A DNA stretch of 64,000 nucleotides, from the NCBI RefSeq assembly GCF_024139115.2, contig NC_085139.1, forward strand, positions 105,315,935 through 105,379,934, read 5' to 3'. A program made the position numbers and the translations under genes. Source of the stretch: Armigeres subalbatus (Eukaryota > Arthropoda > Insecta > Diptera > Culicidae). Positions 19,311 through 31,759 of the stretch are shown piece after piece (position 1 is the stretch's first letter; each line of letters begins with the position of its first letter). The notes beneath the pieces were generated by a model. It was given only the letters and a program-made list of their open reading frames with translations, was not told where the DNA came from and did no database searches.

Positions 19311-21335
19311 AACTGGAGTGTTCGCCCGAAATCTTCACACAGTTTTGCACACCATCCACCGTTGCTTTGATCAGTCTGGTAAGCTTCCCAGGGAAGCTGT
19401 TCTCGTCCATAATTTTCCATAGCTCTACGCGGTCTATACTGTCGTATGCCGCCTTGAAATCAACGAACAGATGGTGCGTTGGGACCTGGTATTCACGGCA
19501 TTTTTGAAGGATTTGCCGTACAGTAAAGATCTGGCCCGTTGTCGAGCGGCCGTCAACGAAGCCGGCTTGATAACTTCCCACGAACTCGTTCACTAATGGT
19601 GACAGACGACGGAAGATGATCTGGGATATCACTTTGTAGGCGGCATTAAGGATGGTGATCGCTCGAAAGTTCTCACACTCCAGTTTGTCGCCTTTCTTGT
19701 AGATGGGGCATATAACCTCTTCCTTCCACTCCTCCGGTAGCTGTTCGGTTTCCCAGATTCTGACTATCAGTTTGTGCAGGCAAGTGGTCAGCTTTTCCGG
19801 GCCCATCTTGATGAGCTCAGCTCCGATACCATCCTTACCAGCTGCTTTATTGGTCTTTAGCTGTTGAATGGCATCCTTAACTTCCCTCAAGGTGGGGACT
19901 GGTTGGCTTCCATCGTCCGCTGAACTGACGTAGTCATCTCCTCCGCTGCCTTGACTTTCACTGCCTGTACTCTCAGCGCCATTCAGATGTTCCTCGTAGT
20001 GCTGCTTCCACCTTTCGATCACCACACGTTCGTCCGTCAAGATGCTCCCATCCTTATCCCGACACATTTCGGCTCGCGGCACGAAGCCTTTGCGGGATGC
20101 GTTGAGCTTCTGATAGAACTTCCGTGTATCTTGAGAACGGCACAGCTGTTCCATCTCCTCGCACTCCGCTTCTTCCAGGCGGCGTTTCTTCTCCCGAAAA
20201 AGGCGGGTCTGCTGTCTGCGCTTCCGTCTATAACGTTCCACGTTCTGCCGGGTACCTTGCTGCAGCGCGACCGCCCGCGCTGCGTCCTTCTCCTCCAGAA
20301 TCTGTCTGCACTCTTCGTCGAACCAATCGTTCCGTGGACTTCGACCCATATACCCGACGTTGTTCTCCGCTGCGTCGTTAATGGCTGCTTTAACTGTACT
20401 CCAGCAGTCCTCAAGAGGGGCCCCATCGAGCTCACCCTCTTCCGGCAACGCTGCCTCGAGATGCTGCGCGTATGCAGTGGCGACATCAGGTTGCTTCAGT
20501 CGCTCTAGGTCGTACCGCGGCGGTCGTCGGTACCGAACATTGTTGATGACGGATAGTTTTGGGCGCAGTTTAACCATCACCAGATAGTGGTCAGTGTCGA
20601 TGTTAGCGCCACGATATGTCCTGACGTCGATAATGTCGAAGAAGTGCCGTCCATCAATCAGAACGTGGTCGATTTGTGATTCTGTCTGCAGTGGTGATCT
20701 CCAGGTGTACCGATACGGGAGGCTGTGTTGGAAGTAGGTGCTACGAATGGCCATATTCCTGGAGGCGGCGAAATCAATTAGTCGTAGGCCGTTTTCGTTC
20801 GTCAGCCGGTGAGCGCTGAACTTTCCAATAGTCGGTCTAAACTCCTCCTCTTGGCCAACCTGAGCGTTCAAATATCCTATGATGATTTTGACGTCGTGGC
20901 TTGGGCAGCTGTCGTACTCACGTTCCAGCTGCGCGTAGAATGCGTCCTTATCATCATCAGTGCTTCCGGAGTGTGGGCTATGGACGTTGATTATGCTGAA
21001 GTTGAAGAACCGGCCTTTGATCCTCAACCTGCACATTCTTTCATTGATCGGCCACCACCCGATCACGCGCCTTTGCATATCGCCCATCACTATGAAAGCT
21101 GTTCCCAGCTCATGTGTGTTGCCGCAGCTCTGGTAGATGGTATGATTACCTCTAAACGTTCGCACCATTGATCCCTTCCAACAAACCTCCTGCAACGCTA
21201 CGATGCCGAATCCACGGTCCTTGAGCACATCGGCGAGTATGCGTGTGCTCCCGATGAAGTTGAGAGATTTGCAGTTCCACGAACCGAGTTTCCAATCGCT
21301 AGTCCCTTTTCTTCGCAGTGGTCTTCGCCGATGGT
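19291..21335 (-). pseudogene. RTE-A ORF, endonuclease and N-terminal RT half
   Basis: The frame opens upstream of the first ATG (21228): DWKLGSWNCKSLNFIGST is in frame before it, so the true start is higher and no ATG is evident after the preceding TAA. APE endonuclease features run in order: IVALQEVCWKG, GTAFIVMGD, FSIINVHSPHSGS, IIIGYLNAQVG, IDHVLIDGRHF and TDHYLVMVKLR. The GD-x-N motif reads GYLN, an Asp-to-Tyr change at a residue normally needed for cleavage (RTE-B has GDMN). RT begins with NKAAGKDGIGAELIK, EEVICPIYKKGDK, FRAITILNAAYKVISQII, YQAGFVDGRSTTGQIF and FVDFKAAYDSI. The frame then fails after GEHSSS, where 4 bp present in the second copy are missing. Confidence 0.85.
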
Positions 21336-21825
21336 TCCGGTCCGTACTCTCTTGTTGATTGTTCGTTGCTTATGATTTTTTAAAGGCTGGCTTGCAGGGC
21401 CTGACACCAAACCCCCTAAATTTCCGGAGGACCATTCCTTCTTATTTCCGGTGGACCATAGTACACAGTTTCATTTAGGGTCCCTCGCTGGCACACGGAC
21501 GATGATCAGCCGTCCCTAGCATGGAAAACAGACGCTGTTGTGAGCCGATCCTGACATGGAGAACAGACGCTCAATAAGATTTGCACCTCCGGAAGGAGCA
21601 AACCCCCCTTCCCTGTCAGCATACGACCATAGTTCCCACCGGGGTTGGTTACCCGATCTTCCCTAAGGTTGCTCGTATCCCAGCCAGCACCGCGGGGAGG
21701 TAGGGATAGGAGTTGCTGGGTAAGAGGCTAAGGACCGCGAGATGGGGTCTATTTTATTCCTTCAGGTACGCGAAGTACCAATGGTACGCTTTACCCAGCA
21801 TTTGCCGTGCCCGGTTAAACGACAT

Positions 21826-22137
21826 ATCGGGACCGATTTGCGATTTTGGGCGTATCATATTTTGTAAACAAACATTGTTATATGAATTCCGTAGAATACA
21901 AACGTTTTTCTCCCAAACTAATTCTCTTATCTGATAAAGGAATGCTTATTCTTTCGGACACATATCGTGGTTTTCTCAGGAAATGCCTGCCTTAGCAGGA
22001 ATTCGCCTTCCAATTTTTGTTTACGAAATAAGTTAAGCCCAAATCGTAAATCAGTCCCGATATTAGACCAAACAATTTATAGCCTCACCAACAAACAATT
22101 CTAGCTTTTTCGAGCTATAGAGGATTATTCTGGTCAT
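21826..22137. other. Unassigned interval
   Basis: AT-rich sequence between the RTE-A duplication and the next SINE. I recognise no coding or repeat structure. Confidence 0.3.
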
Positions 22138-22152
22138 ATGAGCGCTTTATTC

Positions 22153-22421
22153 CTTAGCCGTGCGGTAAGACGCGCGTCTACAAAGCAAGACCATGCTGAG
22201 GGTGGATGGGTTCGATTCCCGGTGCCGGTCTAGGAAATTTTCGGATTGGAAATTGTCTCGACTTTACTAGGCATAAAAGTATCATCGTGTTAGCCTCTTG
22301 ATATAAAAATGGTAACTTGGCTTAGAAACCTCGCAGTTAATAACTGTGGAAATGCTTAATAAACACTAAGCTGCGAGGCGGCTCTGTCCCAGTATGGGGA
22401 TGTAATGCCAATAAGAAGAAG
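22153..22421 (+). mobile_element. Feilai-type SINE, copy 2
   Basis: This is the most complete copy: tRNA-like start CTTAGCCGTGCGGTAAGACG with A box, B box GGGTTCGATTCCCGG, body GGAAATTGTCTCGAC, and tail GATGTAATGCCAATAAGAAG. Perfect 15-bp duplications, ATGAGCGCTTTATTC, lie at 22138-22152 and 22422-22436. The two RNA polymerase III promoter boxes remain well formed. Confidence 0.95.
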
Positions 22422-22609
22422 ATGAGCGCTTTATTCACCTTCAATGTTCGGCAAAATGGCTTTCTACAAAAAGACTCTTCACCATTCAAAAAATCTATTT
22501 CTACGAGTATTTGTTGGGCTTCAACGGAAAATCCTTTGAAATTTACACTTGAAGTTTTCTAACGAGAAATAGTCTGGTAAAATCTCTGGAGTTCGAACGT
22601 GATGTGGCG

Positions 22610-22980
22610 GCGGCGTGGCGTGGAGCTTTCGGGGGAACTCCTGGAGGAATTACTTGAGGAACTTGTGGAGGAATTGCGGGAGGAACTCCTGCAGGAACTT
22701 CTGGAGGAACTGCTGGAGGAGCTACTGGAGGATCTTCCGGAGGAACCCTGAAGGATCCTCCGGAGGATCTCTTGGAGGAACTTCTGGAGGAACTCGTAGA
22801 GGAACTTCCGGAGGAACTCTTGGAGGAACTTCTAGATAAACTTCCGGAGGAACTCCTGGAGGAATTTCCGGAGGAACTTCCGGAGGAACTCATGGAGGAA
22901 TTTCCGGGGGAACTCCTTTAGGAATTTCCAGAGGAACTCCTGTTTCAACTTCTGGAGGAATTTCTTGATGAACTTCTCAA
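22610..22980 (+). repeat. GGAGGAACTTCCGGA minisatellite
   Basis: A 12-15 bp unit (GGAGGAACTTCTGGAGGAAC and variants with TTTCCG or CTCCTG) is repeated about 25-30 times. Open frames through it encode Ser/Gly-rich (minus) or Arg/Asn/Trp-rich (plus) strings with no start context or domain, so I do not call a protein. The same repeat type occurs at 10631-10740 and 45946-46079. Confidence 0.85.
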
Positions 22981-25900
22981 CGAGCTCGTTTTTTGGCATT
23001 TGAAATCGTTTCAAGGCTACGCCGCTGGCTAAAAATGATCTATCACGCCGCCGTCGGAAAATTTTCAATTGGTGCACAGGTCTAGAAAAAAACATTTCCC
23101 ATCCGCTTCCAGGAAATCATATGATCGTCAATTGATCTTTTGGGGAGTTCAGATTCAGAACCCCTAGCACACCAGATTGCATGCGAGCTTAAAGATGTTT
23201 GTGATTTCTTAGATTTCAATAAATCCTTCCAGATTTCTCAAATAAAAAAATTCTCGTAGACTTAAAATAATCCATTCAAATTAATAATACTTTAGAGTTT
23301 AGACTGCCTTATATTTGATGAGATTTTTGTGCACCTAGAAATCAGATCTACCAACTAAAATAGTTAACCTAGATGATGTCTTCTTACCAGAATCATGCGT
23401 AGGACAATGCCTTGACTGTCCCATCCAGGAAAATTCGTGCATAGGACATGTCCTACTTGTCCTACCCACTCCCGGCGCTCTAGCATATCACATCCCCATG
23501 AGCGAGAGATGGATGATACCATTCCGGAGGACTCGGCTCAATAGTAACGTAACGAAAATAAAACATCTACGTCCGCCTCATGGCTTCTGTAGCATACACA
23601 GAAAAAGCGACAACATCAATCGGAGACGAACCTTCAAAATCTGAAAATATGTGTCCACTCTGAAATGATCAATTTTTACCTCATTTAATTTATGGTGGTT
23701 TTTCTTTTGAGATTGATCCTTGAATTGTGTCCGGCCGAGCCCACTCAATCCGAACCGTAGTTGGATTTCAAAATTCGATGGTCACTTTTTCCCATACATT
23801 CCGCAATGGTTTCAATTTCAATTTCTGATCTACCCGTGGAAACGACTCAACCGTGACAAAAGCTATATTCAATTCGTGCGCGCACATATATTTAATTTAG
23901 CCAACACGTAGTGGCATGGTATGGCATCCATTCGTGGCGGTGGACCGGAGAGGAGAGGAAAACAAGACGGCTCGATAGAAGATGCAGCACGGATTATGCA
24001 GCAGCAGGCAGCAATGGGGAGTTGCCAAAATGAATGCAGCCGCTTTTATCTGGACAAATTAATTCAAATTATTTCTCTGACACTCAACTGCCTGCTGATT
24101 GAGCATACATTGGGTTGACGCACCGGTGAACGTTTATGTTCACATAATCGGCACTAATACACAGCGCATTTGGTAGCTAATTGTTGTCGGTGAGAGATAA
24201 AATTAGGGTGCTCAAATTTAATGTGCTACACATTGTGTATCGAAAGTCTCAAAATCGTTTTACATCCAATGTCGTAGCAGTCCCAATCATGTTTAAGATT
24301 GATTCACGGCCTTCAGGTTTTTTGCATACCGTTTCACTTCACACGCAATTTGTTAATCATGAACTGAAGTTATCTTTTAGAGTTTCTTAGTTCTTGACCC
24401 ACCCTACAATCGCACCGTATTGGTCAAACACTGGACAGCGCGTGGGGAGAAGGAAATGTTGAATGAATGATTCAGCTGAGCGGTTGTAAAGGTCATTCTT
24501 TTTTCGTCAACCACTCAATAGTGCAACTCTGCCGCGATATTTTGCTAGACTGCACAGAAATATTAATTTTTACCACAGACAAACTGCTGTAGTAGTTTAT
24601 GTTTTTCCAACGTGATTTATTATGTGGAACGTCTGCTTGTCTGTTATTGCACTGTATGTACGCTGCGATGAATGCCGATGTATGACAATCATTTGTGTAA
24701 GCGCAGACACCCAGCAGAATGATTCCGAATTAAACGCAAAAGCCAACTCTGGCTTTGTTTTTAAATGATGTCACACTTGTGGAGTTCGTTTGTAAAGGAA
24801 ATTCGCAAATGTTTGTACACGTTCGTTGTACAAATAAAAATGCGCAAACCAGATGCTATTTTTGAGGATAACAAAATACTACCGTAATAAGAGTCATATT
24901 AAGAGAAGTAAAAGTAAACATTTTAAAACTGAGATCATCATCACTTGCAATTCAGAACAAAGAATACAGTTACAGATATGATATGCTTCAAAGAAACATT
25001 TTTTCCGGATATGCTTTATTTTGCTGATGACTGGCGAAAAACCTTGATTTGAATTTCAGTTTTCCACTCGAATGCTGTTCTATTCCTTACCGAAGAGCAT
25101 TGCTCTGTATTCACCAGTTTGTACTAGGATAAAAGAAGAACATGTAAACATCGAAACCAGACACTCTTGTTATGTATCAGGTGCATCGATTTTATTTCTT
25201 CCATGTATTCATCACGCTTCGATGGACCAAGTAAGGGCAAAATGTAAACTGAAGCTCCCTTCTGTTGGGAGGCAGAGGAACCATATCTCAAGTGGCGGTC
25301 GTCGGCGTTTCCATCCATTAGAAGAAGCCACCGACACCAACGCATTTTACCGCTGTGGTGATTTGGAGAAAAAAACGCAAGCCTATTCCCCAAGATGGTT
25401 ATAGGTAACTGTAGCGGAACACACTGCACAATGGATGGCATGATGATCAATCAGCCGTTGGATGGTATTTTGTGGTCTTTTTAGTATTTCCAGCTGCGCT
25501 TATGTCGTAGTCAATGGCCATTTATCTAGGGCAGAATTTTGGGAAACTCCAGTATTGAAGTAAAGTTCTAAATGTGAAAGAAATCAAATTAGTAAACGAA
25601 TAATCCCATTCGGCATATAAACTGGATTCTATTTATGTGTACCGTCGTCCCAACTGTCAAATAATCGATTTCTAACTGGTTATTATAACGGTTATATGCG
25701 CACGCAGTGCTCTTTAGCTGCGCCAGCCAGTCAGCTGTGCCGTGAGCGGTGGTGTCCAGTTTTCCAAACCAACAGACGGGTATTACATAAAAAAATGATC
25801 GCCGCAGCACGGGGTGTCGGTTGATTTGTTATTGGAAGCTTTCGGTTTTTGTGTGCGTTTACAAGACAACATTAGCCGGCTAGCCGCCGGCCAAACTGGC

Positions 25901-26075
25901 ACGCTAAGTATACAAACGCCAATCCCATGTCGTCGTGCCATCAGAGCAAAGTCTAGAGCACTATAATGTCTGCAAATAGAAACCTAATATTGATGCTGAA
26001 TTCAATGTGTCTTCAATGAGATTGAAGGTTGATTTAGTTCTTAATAATTCAGTGTAACAAGTTTAAAACATTTGT
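22981..26075. other. Three kilobases without recognisable genes or elements
   Basis: Mostly AT-rich sequence. Frames here of up to about 110 codons (for example 25072-25404 and its antisense) begin at CTG or TTG codons and have no domain features. I see no TIR pair or duplication. It could be unique intergenic or intronic DNA; a block at 25630-25960 is somewhat GC-richer. Confidence 0.35.
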
Positions 26076-26104
26076 TTAAAACATTTGTTTACAATTATAC
26101 GAAA

Positions 26105-26339
26105 GCTTCATGTCAAATGCTTTCTCTATATCAAGAAGAGCAACTCGAGACGAATATCCTTCAGATTTGTTAAGTCGGGTCAAATTCGTAACTCTTTGGC
26201 GTTTTTCAATTGTCTGGGAAGTATGCCAATTGAATGCATTTGTGAAATAAATTAATAAAAAGGATAAAGAGCTCTCAGGAAGTTTTTTGATAAGTATGTA
26301 GAAAATATCATCGTCAGCCGGGGCTTTCATATCTTTAAA
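26105..26339 (-). pseudogene. Jockey-type RT fossil
   Basis: The minus strand reads FKDMKAPADDDIFYILIKKL (RT motif with APGDDG-like core), PESSLSFLLIYFTNAF, then after a gap NKSEGYSSRVALLDIEKAFD (motif A). This order and wording are those of Jockey-clade elements such as Juan in Aedes. About 60 residues between the two blocks are missing, and no endonuclease or later RT is present. The left end blends into AT-rich sequence and the right end abuts the dispersed repeat at 26340. Confidence 0.65.
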
Positions 26340-26487
26340 TTTTTTGCCTTTCTCGTATACTAAGTATACGTAAAGGCTATATGATCGCTCCAAAAACAAA
26401 CTTTTTATAGAAGGCCCGGAGACCCATAGTGTTATATACCGATCGACTCAGCTCGACGAATTGAGGTGATGTCTGTGTGTATGTGTG
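26340..26487 (+). repeat. Dispersed repeat, proximal half, next to R1 copy 2
   Basis: Nearly identical to 14493-14640 through CGACGAATTGAGGTGATGTC, followed by TGTGTGTATGTGTG and then a run of T, which is the poly(A) tail of the R1 element on the other strand. The tract shows the (ACAY)n target directly joined to the retroelement 3' end. Confidence 0.78.
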
Positions 26488-27175
26488 TTTTTTTTTTCTT
26501 CCTAAGCAATGGAGGGGGAATCTGCTCAACAGACATCCTGGGTTGTCCAGGAAGTGCGGGGTTAGGGGCCACCTCCAACAGCAAACGAGGGAGGCAGGAC
26601 TGCATCCCCGACCCGCTAAACCGTTTCCATTGCCGTCAAGCCCATCGTCCCTTCGGTACAACCAGAAAGTAATGCTTCAAAGGAGGCCAGTGCATAACGC
26701 ACCCTCGAGGTTAGCTGCGTGTCCTTGTAGCATCGAACATCGTGACTCGCTTTTTTAGAAGAACACCATGGTATCGTGCCAGCGCATTGCCGGCTTTCCA
26801 GCTGTGGCCTTACTACGCCCTATGTCCTCGGAAGGTGGAAAGGGTCGACTTCGCGCCTGCTTCCCTCTGCACGACTGGTATCAAGAATGATAATGCCGCG
26901 TGCACCCCAAATTGACCTCTCTGCGATAGGGCCTATTCGCCAGCACACAGAGGGACTTGCCGACGCGGTGCCTACGCCTGCCCCAGCCTTGACGAGGACC
27001 CCTTTCCGTCCTCAGGCTCGGAACCCGCCCGGTTGACCGGCGCCGCGAAAGCGACGATACCATGTTTTTCACGCGGCCACTTGTTCGATAAAAGGATCGA
27101 GTTCGACCACAAGGCACCGATATGACCCATGAAGCCGACTCCGAACCCTTGGACCACCTCTTATTTGCGCCTGAA

Positions 27176-28047
27176 CTAGCCATTCCTCGAGTCCACGCGG
27201 CACCTTCTGTGCAGCTCCGAGACAATTTGGACGATAGCCGATAAAACGGCGTTCCAGCCAACTTCATCTTTACACATCCTCCGGACTAGGTTGTCCGGGG
27301 TAGTGTCCAGACCACATGTGGCAAGCATGTGGTCACGCATTGTGCGAAAACGCGGGCACACGAACAACACGTGTTCCGCCGTTTCCTCTAAACCTGCGCA
27401 CACCGGACACTCGGGCGAGGCCGAGTGTCCGAACCGGTGTAGATACTGTCTGAAGCAACCATGGCCTGTAAGGACCTGGGTCAGGTGGAAAGTGATTTCC
27501 CCATGGCGCCTCTTGACCCACGTACCTATCTCCGGTATCAACCTATGTGTCCATCTACCCTTAGTGGAACTGTCCCATGCACGCTGCCATTTGACCATTT
27601 GACAGTCCTACGGATGCCTCTCGTGGCGCGCATTTCGAAGCACTCTCTGTCTTCACCGATAACGATGTCAATAGGCATCATACCGGTGATGACGCAAAGT
27701 GCATCGTGCGACACGGTACGGTACGCGCTCGCAACTCTTAGGCACATGAGCCTATACGTACTTTCTAACTTCGTTCTGTAGCAGTTAATACGCAGGGCCG
27801 TGTCCCAAGCGGGCCCCCCATACCTCAGTATGGACAGAGCGACGCTAGTCAGAAGCTTGCGCTTGCTGGCATAAACCACAGAGCTATTGGACATCATCCG
27901 GGACAATGCCACTATAGCTGTGGAGGCACGCTTGCAGGCGTAATTGACGTGGCTACCAAAGGTGAGCTTATCGTCGATCATTACCCCCAAAAGTTTGATG
28001 GAGCGTTCAGAGGTGACCGCGCAGTTGCCTGCCCTTATCACCGCTTG
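27176..28047 (-). pseudogene. R1 ORF2, C-terminal region with Cys-His motif
   Basis: The first part (IRAGNCAVTSERSIKLLGVM onward) is in frame with the RT after the TAA at 28048. At about 27588-27603 an 8-bp tandem duplication (GTCAAATG twice on the minus strand) shifts the frame. The continuation reads AWDSSTKGRWTHRLIPEIGT, HLTQVLTGHGCFRQYLHR and CPVCAGLEETAEHVLFVCPR. The last is the C-x2-C...H...C motif characteristic of R1-type ORF2 C-termini. Original length would be about 290 residues for this part. Confidence 0.82.
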
Positions 28048-29313
28048 TTACTTCGACTTTCGATTGTAAACAACAACCATCTCAGGCTTGTGGTGAGCCA
28101 GTTCTAACTTCCTGAAACTCATCCACTCCTCCACAATTGCGATCGAGTGGGCTGCAGTCAACTCCACCTCTTCGATCGATTCGCCATAGACCTTCAGCGC
28201 AATATCGTCAGTGTAGCCGACGATTACCACGCCCACCGGGAACTTCAACCTCAAGACACCGTCGTACATGACGTTCCATAACACCGGACCCAGTATGGAA
28301 CCTTGCGGAACCCCTGAGGTTATGTCAACGCACTTCTTACCCGCCTCCGTGTCGTATACCAGTACTCGATTCTGGAAGTAGCTTCCGAGAATCTTGTACA
28401 GGTACTCAGGAATTCCAAGACGCAGGAGCGCATCTGCAGTAGCTGCCCAAGTGGCACTATTGAAAGCATTCCTCACGTCGAGAGTCACTACTGCACAATA
28501 GCAAACTCCCCTCCTCTTACGCTGGATAGCTATCTCCGCGGATTTGGTAACCGACAAGATAACGTTCACGGTCGACTGACCCTTTCGGAAGCCAAACTGG
28601 TTACTCGATAGACCATCTGCACCCTCCGTGCGTATCAACAACCTGTTGAGGATGATCTTCTCGAGCACCTTCCCCGCCGTATCAAGCAGGCATATTGGTC
28701 TATATGCCTTTGGCAATAGGACCAAGCTCTGCCTTTTCCATGCTTCAGGGAAGACTCCCTCGTCCAGGCATCTCTGCATGACAGATCTGAATATCTCGGG
28801 AGCCTCAGCAATGGCCGCTTTGATGGCCAGGTTCGGAATGCCATCCGGTCCTGGCGCCTTACCTACACTAACGGACTGTGCATTCCCTTCAAGTTCCGCC
28901 ACAGTTACTCTTCCCTCGTCGGCCACCCTGGTCCCTGGCAGCTCCACAAAGGGAGGCCAGGGACTTGGGTCGTGACGTGGGTAGAGCCCCGCGATGATCC
29001 TCTCCAGCATCTCTGGAGACCGCTCTGTAGGGGCCATCGCCCCACGTGTCTTGGCCATTACGACCCTATAGGCGTCACCCCATGGATTCGTGTTGGCACT
29101 TTGACACAGGCCCTCGAAGCAGGCTTTTTTGCTTGATCTAATCTCAGTCTTCAGAGCGGCTCTTGCAGCCACCAACGCCACCCGTCGTTCAACACGCTCC
29201 TCTTCTGCGCGTGCTCGCTGCATCCGCCTCCTTGCCCGTAGGCAGACCCGGCGCAGGTTCGCAATTGCTTGAGTCCACCAGTAAGCCGGTGGTCTCCCAT
29301 TCCTAGGGTGGAC
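28048..29313 (-). pseudogene. R1 ORF2, reverse transcriptase domain
   Basis: The frame runs from the stop at 29314 to a TAA at 28048. It contains SSKKACFEGLCQSANTNPWG, VGKAPGPDGIPN, AYRPICLLDTAGKVLEKIIL, SNQFGFRKGQSTVNVI (motif typical of R1), AVVTLDVRNAFNSATW (motif A), ITSGVPQGSILGPVLWN (motif B) and VGYTDDIALKVYGES (motif C). Motif C has YTDD where R1 elements normally have ADD, so the alanine beside the catalytic aspartates is replaced. A few residues between LLPK and AYRP are also missing. Both features suggest a dead enzyme, though YTDD alone need not abolish activity. Confidence 0.85.
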
Positions 29314-29840
<527 letters not shown>

Positions 29841-31019
29841 ATCGACCTCTCCTACCTCTCAAAGCACATCGATTGGAGAAAATAGAAAATACAAGGAGAT
29901 CTCCATTGATGGCATACTGTCCACACAAACACTTACGCCGCGGGAAGAGTACCACCATGGCCACCACAGTTGGTTTACTACCACAGTTGGTTTTTGGCAG
30001 CGCTCTCCATGCGACCGGCGCACTAAGGGGTAACTGGACCAAAATCCTGGCCAAAATTATATTTCGGCGTTTTACAGGTGCAAATTCACCTACCAGTGAT
30101 AAATGACCTTTCTTGATATGTTCAAAAATGAAATTATAAATAGAAGTGACAGCTCCATGACAGTTCATTTTTTCACTTACTGTTTTCCTTAATTCTCGTG
30201 GGAAACGTGAAAAATGAAAAATCTCACGTAGCATTTGATAAGGGCCTATTACAGAAAGGTAAACATTAATCGATTCAAAACAAAACATTAAATTTTTAGC
30301 TCCCATTTCACAAGTTTATTATATTTTTAGCAGCGAAAGCTACCCAGAACGTACAATCAACACTGATTACTCACGCATAACATCAGTTGCATCGGAAAAT
30401 TTGAAATTAATTAAACAAAAGTCTGGCTATTGTTTTTGCACCCTTATGGGTCGTTCATGAACTTTTTGCTTAAATCATCGTCATCTTACAATAACATAGG
30501 ATCGATTATTTTTGGAGAGGAAATGTTTCTTTCTATTTCCTGTTTTGGTCCTATGTACAAGGTTGCCTCAAGTGGTTACTTCACTTAAGACCAAGTAGAC
30601 TGCTTATTCGAATTGATTATATTTAGCTTGAAGTGGCACTTGCCCGTTTTATCCCCTACCCCATATTATTTCTTTGCTTCAACTTGTCTACATAACACAT
30701 TTGCTCGAGTTTGACATTTGCTCGCTACCGCCATCTGGTTCGTGATTTGCCCAACTAACTGAAATCAACAGATGTCGTTAGTGTTTAAATGACGATGAAT
30801 TTGATGAGTGAATGTTCAATGTGTTATGTCTGTTTGTCTGTGTACATAATATCAACTATGATGTATTTAAGTTATATCGAGATTTACATATCTGTTGTCA
30901 ATGCAATCGCCAATTTCAATACAATTGATATTTAGATTTTTCATAAGATTGGTTAGTGGGAAGGAGATAAAAGATAATGGAGCATGCGCTATGCTTTGTA
31001 GAAATTTAAATGAGCAGTA
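29841..31019. other. Unassigned interval
   Basis: It holds a short tandem echo, CCACAGTTGGTTTACTA followed by CCACAGTTGGTTTTTGG (about 29968-30000), and otherwise AT-rich DNA without supported genes. Confidence 0.3.
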
Positions 31020-31155
31020 GATGTCCCAAACTAACATTATTATTTGAGGGTTAGGTTACAAAATTGTTTTAAAAAGTTTTTTTTGTTCGGCTCCGTAACG
31101 CCCTACAGCATTTGAGCCTACCAAATGAACGAATGAATAACAAAAAAAGAGTATG
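31020..31155 (+). mobile_element. 3' end fragment of an I-clade-like LINE
   Basis: CCCAAACTAACATTATTATT and TTCGGCTCCGTAACGCCCTA, followed by TTTGAGCC and an A-rich end, match the 3' UTR of the I-clade copy at 34650-34765 and the 3' end at 36985-37050 (complement). Only the last 130 bp are present, so this is a heavily 5'-truncated insertion. Confidence 0.65.
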
Positions 31156-31759
31156 TTACTATTGTGTTCAATCATGTCTATGAGTCAAATGCCTCGAAAA
31201 CCAGAAAAGTTATCTGCGGAATTTTTCTGCCTATATACTGTTGAAAACAATGGCGGAAAATATGAAAACAACCTATTTTGAATTCGTAATTCGTTTGCGG
31301 ACGTGTGCGGATAATCTATAACCCGCAATGGAAAGATGAAAGTCTATATTTTTATATGTGTACAATCTCGTAGCGGAATACGATGGAGTACTTCTACTTT
31401 TTTAATAATGAAGTTTGTTAAAAAAATGTCAAAAACTCCATGCTATTTATGTTTATGAAATAATATCTTAATGTTAAATATAATTCATTTCAACTCATGG
31501 AGGTCCTAGGGCAGTCTATAAATGATGTTTTGTGTACTATAAACCTAACATTATATGTGTTGTTTAGATTAGTCAGCAGTGGTAACTGATTTTTGTCTTA
31601 CGGCACGCTAAAAACCATCAAATTAACATGATTTTTGAAAGGTTGTCATTAATACTAATAAGGACCAAACGTAAAAATTTCGATGACACATAATGGAGAT
31701 AATATTAAAGAATATTCTAAAAATATAATACTATGCAAAAGTTCGAAAAACGAGAAAGG
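31156..31759. other. Unassigned AT-rich interval
   Basis: No coding or repeat structure recognised. Confidence 0.3.

Larger units (their letters stand above)
18348..21811 (-). mobile_element. Full-length RTE family A retrotransposon
   Basis: A 14-bp direct duplication, CGGTTAAACGACAT, flanks it at 18334-18347 and 21812-21825, fixing both ends and a length of 3464 bp. On the minus strand it has a 5' UTR of about 400-500 bp (starting GGGCACGGCAAATGCTGGG), one ORF with APE then RT, a stop at 18380 and a very short 3' end of TGTTAACTAAATAAATG plus A-rich tail. The single ORF, short tail and domain order are RTE-clade features (JAM1 is the named Aedes RTE; identity to it is untested). The copy is nearly intact: one 4-bp deletion and one suspect catalytic-site change are the only lesions I see. 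Confidence 0.88.

Noticed and set aside
19951..20508. 185-codon plus-strand frame
   Set aside because: Antisense to the RTE-A endonuclease-RT linker; no independent features.
22153..22230. tRNA gene
   Set aside because: A and B boxes are present but cloverleaf pairing fails, and the sequence continues as a Feilai SINE with target duplications.
22543..22893. Ser/Gly-rich frame on the minus strand and Arg/Asn/Trp-rich frame on the plus strand
   Set aside because: Both are readings of the GGAGGAACTTCC minisatellite without start context.
25072..25450. Overlapping sense and antisense frames of about 110 codons
   Set aside because: Starts are CTG or TTG, and neither strand shows recognisable protein features.
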